From NCBI RefSeq assembly GCF_016894385.1, contig NZ_CP069811.1, positions 1,898,501 through 1,962,500 on the forward strand: DNA of 64,000 nucleotides, read 5' to 3'. Of the stretch, positions 26,715 to 34,511 are shown piece after piece. Under the pieces are notes generated by a model, which saw only the letters and a program-made list of their open reading frames with translations, searched no databases and was not told where the DNA came from. The DNA comes from Cupriavidus oxalaticus. Lineage in GTDB: Bacteria; Pseudomonadota; Gammaproteobacteria; Burkholderiales; Burkholderiaceae. Numbering within the stretch: the stretch's first letter is position 1; each line of letters starts with the position of its first letter. Both the position numbers and the translations under genes were made by a program.

Positions 26715-27482
26715 TTAGCCGTGCATGGTCAGGCCACCGGACACGCTGATGACCTGGCCGGTGATGAAGTTCGCGTCGTCGCTGGCAAGGAAGCTGACGA
26801 TGCCGGGAATGTCGGCGGGTTGCCCGAGCCGGTTGAACGGGATGGCGCGCTTCAGGCCTTCATAGATCTTCTGGCCGAACTCGCCTTCGCCGAGGAAGGA
26901 CTGCAGCAATGCCGTGTCGGTGGGGCCGGGGCACACCACGTTGACGTTGATATTGCTGCGGGCGCATTCGCGTGCAATGGTCTTGCTGAAGGCAATGACG
27001 CCGCCCTTGCAGGCCGAGTACACCGACTCGCCCGACGAGCCCACGCGGCCGGCATCCGACGAGATGTTGACGATCTTGCCCTGCTTGGCCTTGACCATCC
27101 ACGGCAGCACGGCGTGGTGCAGGTTCAGCGGCCCCACCAGGTTGATGGCGATCACCTTGCTCCAGAACTCCGGCGTCGTTTCGAGAAACTTCGCGGCAAC
27201 GTCCCAGCCTGCGTTGTTGACCAGCGCGTCGATGCCGCCGAGTTCTTGCGCAACGGTGTCGATCGCCTGCTTCACCGCGCCGTGGTCGGTGATGTCGACC
27301 TTGACCGCGGTAATGCTCGCACCGGCTGGCTTGAGCGATGCGCCGAGCTGCTCCAGCGCGTCGGCATTGACGTCGACGGCGACCACGCGCGCCCCTTCCT
27401 CGCAAAACCGCTGGCACAGCGCCTTGCCGATCCCACCGGCCGCACCGGTGATGACGACCACCTTGTCGTTCAGACCTCGCAT
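26715..27482 (-). CDS. badH: 2-Hydroxycyclohexanecarboxyl-CoA dehydrogenase
   Basis: A 255-residue classical SDR that oxidises 2-hydroxycyclohexane-1-carboxyl-CoA to the keto ester cleaved by BadI. It has the Rossmann TGAAGGIGK (12-20), NNAGWD (89-94), catalytic Ser141/Ser142, Tyr155 and Lys159 (YSACKGG), and the end GQVISVSGGLTMHG. NNAGWD, SSDAGRVGSSGE and the SVSGGLTM end match R. palustris BadH. CAGGAG lies ahead of ATG 27482. The pairing with badI makes the assignment firm. Confidence 0.92.
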   Translation of the reverse strand: MRGLNDKVVVITGAAGGIGKALCQRFCEEGARVVAVDVNADALEQLGASLKPAGASITAVKVDITDHGAVKQAIDTVAQELGGIDALVNNAGWDVAAKFLETTPEFWSKVIAINLVGPLNLHHAVLPWMVKAKQGKIVNISSDAGRVGSSGESVYSACKGGVIAFSKTIARECARSNINVNVVCPGPTDTALLQSFLGEGEFGQKIYEGLKRAIPFNRLGQPADIPGIVSFLASDDANFITGQVISVSGGLTMHG

Positions 27483-27524
27483 ACTGCTATCTCCTGAGTG
27501 AATTCGTGCTGAGTGAATTCGTGA

Positions 27525-29168
27525 TTAGGTCCGGCTGGATACCGCTGCGGCGGCCAGCTTGCGCAGGACAAACTTCTGGAGCTTGCCGGTCGCCGTGCGC
27601 GGCAACGTTTCAAAGACGATGTGGCGCGGCGTCTTGAAGCCGGGCAGCCGCTCGCGGCAGTAGCGGATCACCTCTTCCGCGCTCAGGGCCCCCGCGAACT
27701 GCGGCTTCAGCTCCAGCAGCGCGCACGGGACTTCGCCCCATTTGGCGTCGGGCACTGCCACCACGGCCGCGGTCTGGATGGCCGGGTGCGTGTACAGCAC
27801 CTCTTCGACTTCGAGCGAAGAGATGTTCTCGCCGCCGGAAATGATGATGTCCTTGGCCCGGTCCTTGATCTCGATATAGCCGTCGCCATGCACCACGGCG
27901 AGGTCGCCGCTGTGGTACCAGCCGCCGGCAAACGCTTCCGCCGTCGCCTCCGGGTTCTTGAGATAGCCCTTCATGGCCAGGTTGCCGCGGAACATCACCT
28001 CGCCCATGGTGTGGCCGTCGCGGGGCACCGGTGCAAACGAGGGGTCGACCACCACCATGTCTTCCATCACCACGCTGCGTACCCCTTGCCGGGACAGATG
28101 CGCAAAGAAGCCGTCCTCGCCTTCCTCGCGCCACTCCGGCTGCAACTGGCACAGCGTGTTGACGCCGTGCATCTCGGTCATGCCATACACATGCAGCAAG
28201 GAAAAACCTAGCGCCGACACCTTGCGCAGCACCGCCGTCGGCGGCGAGGCCCCCGCGCACATGATCCGGATCGGCCGAGCAGGCTTGACCCAGCTGGCCG
28301 GCGTGCCGTCCACCAGGAAGTCAAGCACGGTCGGCGCGCAGCCGAAATGGGTCACGCCGTGCGCTTCAATGGCTGCGTAGATGTCGCCGGCCATCACCTT
28401 GCGCAGGCAGATACTGGTGCCTCCCATCGCCGCCATGGCCCACGCGAAGCACCAGCCGTTGCAGTGGAACAGCGGCAGCGTCCACAGGTAGACCGGGTTG
28501 CTGCCGGGCATCTCGGCATTGATGGACTGGCCCAGCGCGTTCAGGTAGGCACCGCGGTGGTGGTAGACCACGCCCTTGGGATTTCCGGTGGTACCGGACG
28601 TGTAGTTCAGCGCAATGGCATCCCACTCGTCGGCCGGATAGCGCAGGGCCGTGTCAGGCGCGGCGGTCTCCAGGAAGGCGTCGTAGTCGATCGCGCCGAG
28701 GCGCTCGTCGCAGCCGGAAGACGGATCGATGATGTCGACGACCTGGATCTCGCGGCCGGACTGGCGGACGGCTTCGCGGGCAACGGCGGCAAACTGGGTG
28801 TCGACCAGCAGCAGCCGCGTCTCGGAGTGCTGGAGAATGAAGGCAATGGCCGGTGCGTCGAGGCGGATATTGATGCTATTCAGCACGGCGCCGGACAGCG
28901 GCACACCGAAGTGCGCCTCGAGCATTTCCGGCACGTTCGGCGCGAGGATCGATACCGTGTCGCCGCGTTCGATGCCGGCGGCGATCAGCGCCCGGGCCAG
29001 CGCCTCGCAGCGCTGCGCATACTGCCGCCAGGTGTAGCGCCGATCCTGATAGATCACGGCGGCGCGCTCCGGGAACACATCCGCGGCGCGCTTGAGGAAA
29101 TGCAGCGGGGTCAGCGGTTGGAAATTGGCCTGGCACTTGTCCAGGCCCTGGTCGTATTTGGTCAGCAC
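27525..29168 (-). CDS. Acyl-CoA synthetase (AMP-forming), probably activating an alicyclic or medium-chain acid
   Basis: A 547-residue ANL-superfamily ligase. The ATP-binding loop YTSGTTGNPKGVVYHHR is at about 190-206. The A5 region is YGMTEMHG, the hinge is GDLAVVHGDGYIEIKDRAKDIIISGGENIS (about 416-445), and the catalytic lysine is in RTATGKLQK near the C-terminus. The start is GTG 29168 with AGGAGA upstream. As the first biosynthetic step of this operon it should make the CoA ester, perhaps of cyclohexanecarboxylate, analogous to AliA. By sequence alone it is closer to generic medium-chain ligases. Confidence 0.88.
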   Translation of the reverse strand: MLTKYDQGLDKCQANFQPLTPLHFLKRAADVFPERAAVIYQDRRYTWRQYAQRCEALARALIAAGIERGDTVSILAPNVPEMLEAHFGVPLSGAVLNSINIRLDAPAIAFILQHSETRLLLVDTQFAAVAREAVRQSGREIQVVDIIDPSSGCDERLGAIDYDAFLETAAPDTALRYPADEWDAIALNYTSGTTGNPKGVVYHHRGAYLNALGQSINAEMPGSNPVYLWTLPLFHCNGWCFAWAMAAMGGTSICLRKVMAGDIYAAIEAHGVTHFGCAPTVLDFLVDGTPASWVKPARPIRIMCAGASPPTAVLRKVSALGFSLLHVYGMTEMHGVNTLCQLQPEWREEGEDGFFAHLSRQGVRSVVMEDMVVVDPSFAPVPRDGHTMGEVMFRGNLAMKGYLKNPEATAEAFAGGWYHSGDLAVVHGDGYIEIKDRAKDIIISGGENISSLEVEEVLYTHPAIQTAAVVAVPDAKWGEVPCALLELKPQFAGALSAEEVIRYCRERLPGFKTPRHIVFETLPRTATGKLQKFVLRKLAAAAVSSRT

Positions 29169-29210
29169 GGGTGTCTCCTGCGGATGGCTGGCGGAGTCGG
29201 AGGGTGGAAT

Positions 29211-31232
29211 TCAGAGGGCGACAGCAAGCCGGGTGGCCTGGTCGATGGCGCGCAGCGCGTCAAGCTCGCTGGCAACGTCGGCGCCCCCGATCAGGCGCGG
29301 CTTGAGACCACGTGCCACCAGCTGGTCGTACAGCGTGCGGTTCGAGTTCTGTCCCGCGCACAGGACGACGTGGTCGACGGCAAGCACATGCAGCTTGCCC
29401 TGCACCGTGTAGTGCAGGCCCTCGTCATCGATGGCGTCATAGGTCGCGCCTGCCGTCATGGCGACATTGGCCTTGCGCAGTTTCGCTTTCAGGATCCAGC
29501 CAGTGGACTTGCCCAGGCGCCTGCCGAGGGGCTCGTCCTTGCGCTGGAACATGAAGACGCTGCGGCGCGGCGCCTCCGGGTCGGCCGCCGCGATCAGGCC
29601 ACCCGGCGTGACGCTCTTCGGATCCACGCCCCATGCACGGAAGAAGGCCTGCGGATCGAGCGATTCCTCGGCATCGCCAAGCAGGAACTCGGCAACGTCG
29701 AAGCCGATCCCGCCCGCGCCGATGATTGCCACGCGCTGGCCGGGCGTGACCTTGCCGCTCAGCACGTCGAGATAGGAAACGGCCTTGGGATGATCCACGC
29801 CGGCGAAGTCCGGCACACGCGGCGACACGCCCGTGGCCAGCACGATTTCATCGAACCCGCCCGTGGCAAGCGCCTCGGGCGTGGCGGCCTCGCCCAGCCG
29901 CAGCGTGACCTTCAGCTTGTCCAGCCGGACGCGGAAATAGCGCAGCATCTCGTGGAACTCGGCCTTGCCGGGCACCATCTTCGCCAGGTTGAGCTGGCCG
30001 CCGAGCCGGGCATCCGCTTCGAACAGCGTGACACTATGGCCGCGCTCCGTGGCGTTGATTGCAAACGCCATCCCGGCCGGCCCTCCGCCCACCACGGCGA
30101 TCCGCTTCGGCGCGGACACGACCCCAATGGGAAACTCGATCTCTCTGCCGGCGCGCGGATTGACGAGGCACGTCGCGGTGCGCTCCGTGAAGATGCGGTC
30201 CAGGCAGGCCTGGTTGCACGCGATGCAGGTATTGATCTCGTCGGTGAGGCCAAGCCGTGCCTTGCGCGCGAAATCCGGATCCGCCAGCAGCGGCCGCGCC
30301 ATGGACACCAGGTCGGCAATGCCGGCGGCGATCACCTGCTCCGCGGCATCGGGCGCGTTGATCCGGTTCGAGGCCATGACGGGAATGCTCACGGCCTGCT
30401 TGACGTTCCTCACGGCCTCGCTCCAGGCGGCCCGCGGCACTGTGGCGGCAATGGTCGGCACCGCCGACTCATGCCAGCCCACCCCGGTGTTGATCAGGTC
30501 AGCGCCGGCGGCTTCGACCTGCTGGGCGAATTCCGCCACTTCTTCCCCGGTCATGCCGCCTTCGACCAGGTCGATCGCGGAAATGCGGTACACCAGCATC
30601 GGTTCGCGGCCGATCCGCTCCCGCACCGCGCGTACAACCTCGAGCGGGAAGCGGATGCGCGCGGCGAAGCTGCCGCCGAAGGCATCGTCACGCCGGTTGG
30701 TCGGCGCGGCGGTGAATTCGTTGATCAGGTACCCCTCGGACCCCATGATCTCGACACCGTCATAGCCGGCTTCGACCGCCAGCGCCGCGGTATGGGCAAA
30801 GTCGGCGATCGTCTTCCAGACCTCGTCCGTGGTCAGCGCGTGCGGCGGGAAGGTATTGATGCGCGCCTTGCCCGGCGACGGCGCCACGCACTCCGGCACC
30901 TTGGCATAGCGGCCGGCATGCAGGATCTGCAGCACGATCTTGCCGCCCGCCTTGTGCACGGCGCTGGTCACGGCGCGATGCTCGTCGAGCTGGTCGGCAC
31001 TGTTGAACAGCGGCCCGCCCGCCTCCATGACCCCTTCCGGATTCGGCGAGAAGCCGCCGCTCAGGATCAACCCGATCTCGCCCCTGGCGCGCGCCGCATA
31101 GAAAGCGGCAAGGCGCTCGTGCGGCCGGTCCAGCGTCTCCAGACGCGTATGCATTGCGCCCATCACCATCCGGTTTGGAATGACGTGGTTACCTATCGCC
31201 AGCGGCGTCAGGATCTTATCGGGTGTCTCCAT
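29211..31232 (-). CDS. 2,4-Dienoyl-CoA reductase-like (FadH-type) flavoprotein
   Basis: A 673-residue multidomain enzyme. An N-terminal FMN TIM barrel of the old-yellow-enzyme family starts DKILTPLAIGNHVIPNRMVMGAMHT. The 4Fe-4S ligands follow as C-x2-C-x3-C-x11-C (CIACNQACLDR, about 334). Next come FAD- and NAD(P)-binding domains with AVVGGGPAGMAFA and IIGAGGIGFDVAEFL. Length and order match E. coli FadH. The Tyr in GSEGYLINEFTAAPTNRR and the His in GVGWHE fit the active site. It is the first gene of the operon, and may reduce dienoyl-CoA intermediates of ring degradation. Confidence 0.9.
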   Translation of the reverse strand: METPDKILTPLAIGNHVIPNRMVMGAMHTRLETLDRPHERLAAFYAARARGEIGLILSGGFSPNPEGVMEAGGPLFNSADQLDEHRAVTSAVHKAGGKIVLQILHAGRYAKVPECVAPSPGKARINTFPPHALTTDEVWKTIADFAHTAALAVEAGYDGVEIMGSEGYLINEFTAAPTNRRDDAFGGSFAARIRFPLEVVRAVRERIGREPMLVYRISAIDLVEGGMTGEEVAEFAQQVEAAGADLINTGVGWHESAVPTIAATVPRAAWSEAVRNVKQAVSIPVMASNRINAPDAAEQVIAAGIADLVSMARPLLADPDFARKARLGLTDEINTCIACNQACLDRIFTERTATCLVNPRAGREIEFPIGVVSAPKRIAVVGGGPAGMAFAINATERGHSVTLFEADARLGGQLNLAKMVPGKAEFHEMLRYFRVRLDKLKVTLRLGEAATPEALATGGFDEIVLATGVSPRVPDFAGVDHPKAVSYLDVLSGKVTPGQRVAIIGAGGIGFDVAEFLLGDAEESLDPQAFFRAWGVDPKSVTPGGLIAAADPEAPRRSVFMFQRKDEPLGRRLGKSTGWILKAKLRKANVAMTAGATYDAIDDEGLHYTVQGKLHVLAVDHVVLCAGQNSNRTLYDQLVARGLKPRLIGGADVASELDALRAIDQATRLAVAL

Positions 31233-31248
31233 GGGGTCCTCGCTTGTT

Positions 31249-31290
31249 CTGGTGGGTTGTGCTGGTGGGTTGTGCTGGTGGGTTGCGTGA
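31249..31290. repeat. Three tandem CTGGTGGGTTGTG repeats
   Basis: The 13-bp unit CTGGTGGGTTGTG occurs three times in a row (the last ending GCG) just upstream of the fadH-like start codon. Such repeats can change copy number by slippage and so alter promoter spacing. Confidence 0.75.
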
Positions 31291-31319
31291 GCACATACTA
31301 GGCAGGTCGCTAATATACG

Positions 31320-31331
31320 TCAAGTACTTGA
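31320..31331. promoter_or_regulatory. TCAAGTACTTGA palindrome, candidate MarR/BadR operator
   Basis: A perfect 12-bp palindrome lies in AT-rich DNA between the divergent fadH-like and marR genes, embedded in ATACGTCAAGTACTTGATAT. MarR proteins typically bind such sites, so it could control both directions. Confidence 0.65.
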
Positions 31332-31506
31332 TATATATTTACGTAAAAACGGCAGATTGTACGACAAATCATGCAATCTACATGTCATACATTGAGGGAA
31401 AGATAATTACCCGGCGCAATTGGCGCCCCGGACGCGGGTTGCGCACTCGGCCGTAGAATGTCGCCATCCCGCCTGCCCGAGCCGCGTGACCCCGCAGATC
31501 CGAGCC

Positions 31507-32025
31507 ATGACCGATTCCGACCCCTCTTACGACCAGTCCGTCTCGTCCGTCCACAACCGCCTGTTCTTCCGGCTGTTTCAGGCGGGCAATACGCTGGACC
31601 GGCAGACCATCAAGTACCTGGGCATCACGACGGTGCAGTGGTCAGTGCTGGGCGCGCTGACGCGGCCGCAAGCCGCGCAAGGGATGTCGTTCTCGGAGCT
31701 CGCCGAGTACCTGGTGGTCAGCCGGCAAAGCCTGGATGGCGTGCTCAAGCGCCTGGAGCGTGACGAACACGTGGTGCGGGTGGCCGATACGGTCGACCGG
31801 CGCGCCAAGAATGTGGTGCTGACCCCGAAGGGCCGCGCGTTCTGGTCAAGCCTGCAGCCCAGGATCTATGAGTTTTATCGCCAGGCCCTGGTGAGCTTCC
31901 GGTTCGACGACAAGGTTGCGCTGGTGCACTTTCTGAACCAGCTCAATGGCGGCATGGCCGATGTGCACCTTGACGGCGCCGAGGGCGACGCCACCGCTGA
32001 CACCGACGCCGCACAAGCCCGCTAG
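31507..32025 (+). CDS. MarR-family regulator of the alicyclic-acid cluster (BadR-like)
   Basis: A 172-residue MarR regulator. The winged helix contains FSELAEYLVVSRQSLDGVLKRLERDEHVVRVADTVDRRAKNVVLTPKG, where the DxRxK wing is typical. The C-terminal tail is acidic and Ala/Asp-rich. ATG 31507 is preferred over the upstream in-frame ATG at 31420, which would give a basic, non-conserved extension. It is divergent from the bad-like operon with a palindrome between. In R. palustris a MarR protein (BadR) represses badHI-type genes, so an equivalent role is likely. Confidence 0.85.
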   Translation: MTDSDPSYDQSVSSVHNRLFFRLFQAGNTLDRQTIKYLGITTVQWSVLGALTRPQAAQGMSFSELAEYLVVSRQSLDGVLKRLERDEHVVRVADTVDRRAKNVVLTPKGRAFWSSLQPRIYEFYRQALVSFRFDDKVALVHFLNQLNGGMADVHLDGAEGDATADTDAAQAR

Positions 32026-32045
32026 AAGCGGGCGGCATCCCGTCC

Positions 32046-32945
32046 TCATGCCGGCAGTGCGAACGGATTGAACCCGGTGCGCTGATACCCCTCCTCCATC
32101 ACGGCATGGTCCAGGGTCAGCGTGGCAAGATCATCGGCGACGGCCTCGGCTTGCGGGTCGCGCTCCAGTGAGATGACTTTCAGGTATCCGTGACACACGC
32201 CGCAGCTTTCGGCGCGTACCGTGGCGTCGGCGGTGTCGAAGCTGAGGTAGTCAAGGTCCGCGGCGGCGCCGCAGTTGGTGCATTTCGCCCGCACCATGTG
32301 CCAGGCGCTCTCGCAGAGCGCGCAATGCAGATAGCGCATTCCCTGACGATCGCCGGTCAGGATCAGGCTGGCCACGGGCGCACTGCCGCAGAGCGGGCAA
32401 GACGCGTGCTCGGCAGGACCGCTGCCGGGCACAGGCGCGGCGCGTACGGCGCTGGCGCGTTGCAGCGAGAGCATGGCCCAAAGAAAGGGTGCGATCGCTG
32501 CCGGGACGGCATCAAAACGGCCCATGTTCAGCGCCTGGGCCATGTACAGGCGTTCCGCGTCCGCAAGGTCGCGCAGCGCCGCAAGATGCGTGGCCACCGG
32601 GGCGGGAACATCGGGCGCAAGCCGCTCAATCAACCGGTCAAGCAGAATGCCCCAATGCCGCTGCTGCAGCATGGCGCCGGCGCCGGGCGGTCCGGATCCG
32701 CCGGCTTCGGGCACAAGCGATGCCTGCACCTCTGCCACGCGGGCGGCCAGACGCAGATAATCGGCCTGATCGTGGCCTTCGGCCAGCGTACGCAGGCGCG
32801 CGGCGCGGCGGCTGTAAAGACCGGCAAGGTCTGGCTGGATCAACGGCGCGAAATGGGGGGATGACGGAGATGGCGGGGATGGCGGGGATGGCCGCGATGC
32901 CTCGCCCGATGGCAGCCCGTCTGGCGGCGTCGGATGCTGGCTCAT
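32046..32945 (-). CDS. fdhE: Formate dehydrogenase accessory protein FdhE
   Basis: A 299-residue rubredoxin-like iron protein needed for activity of respiratory formate dehydrogenases. CxxC pairs are visible in [25 protein letters not shown] and [10 protein letters not shown] (about residues 175-255). The N-terminal 50 residues are low-complexity Pro/Ser ([13 protein letters not shown]) and unlike E. coli FdhE. ATG 32945 overlaps the fdoI stop by 4 bp, so the genes are coupled. It is the last gene of fdoGHI-fdhE and converges with marR. Confidence 0.93.
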   Translation of the reverse strand: MSQHPTPPDGLPSGEASRPSPPSPPSPSSPHFAPLIQPDLAGLYSRRAARLRTLAEGHDQADYLRLAARVAEVQASLVPEAGGSGPPGAGAMLQQRHWGILLDRLIERLAPDVPAPVATHLAALRDLADAERLYMAQALNMGRFDAVPAAIAPFLWAMLSLQRASAVRAAPVPGSGPAEHASCPLCGSAPVASLILTGDRQGMRYLHCALCESAWHMVRAKCTNCGAAADLDYLSFDTADATVRAESCGVCHGYLKVISLERDPQAEAVADDLATLTLDHAVMEEGYQRTGFNPFALPA

Positions 32946-33607
32946 GACCCGCTCCCCTTCGCTTCCACCTTTTTCCCCTCTTTCGCCTTCACCTCGCCAT
33001 ACCAGCGGTCATGGTGCTGCCTGGCCCAGGCGCGTGAAACATAGCCCGTCACCATGCCCGTGATCGACCCCCGGACCCAGATGGCCAGGTAGATATGGCC
33101 CACGATCAGCAGGATCAGGCCGATCCCCGCGACGGAATGGGCCAGGATCGCCAGGCGTAGCACGGGAATCGGGAAATACTCGGCGAAATACGCGCGCCAC
33201 ATGATCAGCCCGGTGATCAGCAGGGCCAGTATCGAAGCCATGATGAGCCAGAACAGGATCTTCTGGCCGGCGTTGTACTTGCCTATCCGCAGCGGTTCGC
33301 CACCATGCCGGTTCAGGAGCACGTCCCGGACGCGGCGGAACCAGATCGCGTCGGTGCGCGCGGGCAGGTTGTAGCCCACGAAGCGCCCGAACATGTAGCA
33401 AAGCCCGACGAACACCGCGATGCCGAGGAACGGGTGGAGCAGCCGCGCCATCTGGGGCGTGCCAAGGAAGCCGCTCATCCAGCTCACTGTCGGGAAGAAC
33501 CACGAGATACCTGAAACCGCCGCCAGGAAGAAGCAGAACACAATCGCCCAGTGACACAGCCGCTCGGCGAATCTCGTGCGCAAGATCATGTCGTTGTTGG
33601 TCGCCAT
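32942..33607 (-). CDS. fdoI: Formate dehydrogenase cytochrome b556 subunit (gamma)
   Basis: A 221-residue di-haem membrane anchor passing electrons from the iron-sulfur subunit to the quinone pool. Four hydrophobic helices are present. Probable haem-ligand histidines lie in [38 protein letters not shown] and [10 protein letters not shown]. The C-terminus is highly charged ([15 protein letters not shown]). ATG 33607 has GGCGGAG upstream, and fdoH ends 13 bp before it. Confidence 0.93.
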   Translation of the reverse strand: MATNNDMILRTRFAERLCHWAIVFCFFLAAVSGISWFFPTVSWMSGFLGTPQMARLLHPFLGIAVFVGLCYMFGRFVGYNLPARTDAIWFRRVRDVLLNRHGGEPLRIGKYNAGQKILFWLIMASILALLITGLIMWRAYFAEYFPIPVLRLAILAHSVAGIGLILLIVGHIYLAIWVRGSITGMVTGYVSRAWARQHHDRWYGEVKAKEGKKVEAKGSGS

Positions 33608-33620
33608 CTCCGCTCTCCGC

Positions 33621-34511
33621 CTAGGCTGCACCATCATCCGGGGCATCGTGCCCATCCGGTTCGGTGGTGTTGGGGCCAACCGCCATGAAATGCGCCGCCA
33701 TGCCCACCACCGCCGCCGCGCCAACCACGGCGGCGGTGGGTTGCAGGCCATCCTTCCAGCCCGAAACGACCGTGCTGATCTCCGGATCCTTCGGCAAGCC
33801 CGCGTAACGCTTCGGGTCGTCGGCATGCTGCAGCACATACATCACGTGGGTGCCGCCAACCCCCGCCGGGTCATACAGTCCGGCCCTGGCATAGCCGCGC
33901 TCGTTCAGCTCGGCCACGCGCTCGGCCGCGAGCGACTGCATCTCCGCCTTCGAGCCGAAGGCGATGGCGCCGGTCGGGCAGGTCTTGACGCACGCAGGCT
34001 CCTGCCCGACCGAGACGCGGTCCGAGCACAGCGTGCACTTGTAGGCCTTGTTGTCCTTCTTGGAAATACGCGGCACGTCAAAGGGGCAGCCGGCGACGCA
34101 ATAGCCGCAGCCGATGCACAGGTCGGACTGGAAGTCGACGATGCCGTTCGCATATTGCACGATGGCGCCGGGGGCCGGGCAGGCCTTCAGGCAGCCGGGA
34201 TCCTCGCAATGCATGCAGCCGTCCTTGCGGATCAGCCATTCCAGCTTCCCCGCCTGGTCCTCATGCTCGGTGAAGCGCATCAGGGTCCAGGTGTCGGGCG
34301 ACAGGTCGCGCGGGTTGTCGTAGACGCCGACATTCTCCTGCACGTCGCCGCGAAGGTCGTTCCATTCGTTGCAGGCAACCTGGCACGCCTTGCAGCCAAT
34401 GCAGGTGGACACGTCGATCAGCTTGGCCACTTGCATCTGATGGTCGCGGATCCGGGGGGCCGGTGTCAGCTCCGACGAGGCCGAGCGACGGATGATGTTC
34501 TGCGAGTTCAT
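33621..34511 (-). CDS. fdoH: Formate dehydrogenase iron-sulfur subunit (beta)
   Basis: A 296-residue four-cluster ferredoxin subunit. The cysteine motifs are [44 protein letters not shown] and [23 protein letters not shown]-terminal hydrophobic segment ([19 protein letters not shown]) matches the single membrane helix of FdnH/FdoH. ATG 34511 overlaps the fdoG stop (ATGA). It wires the molybdenum subunit to the cytochrome. Confidence 0.95.
   Translation of the reverse strand: MNSQNIIRRSASSELTPAPRIRDHQMQVAKLIDVSTCIGCKACQVACNEWNDLRGDVQENVGVYDNPRDLSPDTWTLMRFTEHEDQAGKLEWLIRKDGCMHCEDPGCLKACPAPGAIVQYANGIVDFQSDLCIGCGYCVAGCPFDVPRISKKDNKAYKCTLCSDRVSVGQEPACVKTCPTGAIAFGSKAEMQSLAAERVAELNERGYARAGLYDPAGVGGTHVMYVLQHADDPKRYAGLPKDPEISTVVSGWKDGLQPTAAVVGAAAVVGMAAHFMAVGPNTTEPDGHDAPDDGAA

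Noticed and set aside
28347..31301. 984-codon plus-strand open frame antisense to the ligase and FadH-like genes
   Set aside because: It is a codon-position shadow of the two minus-strand genes, with no start signal and no recognisable domain.
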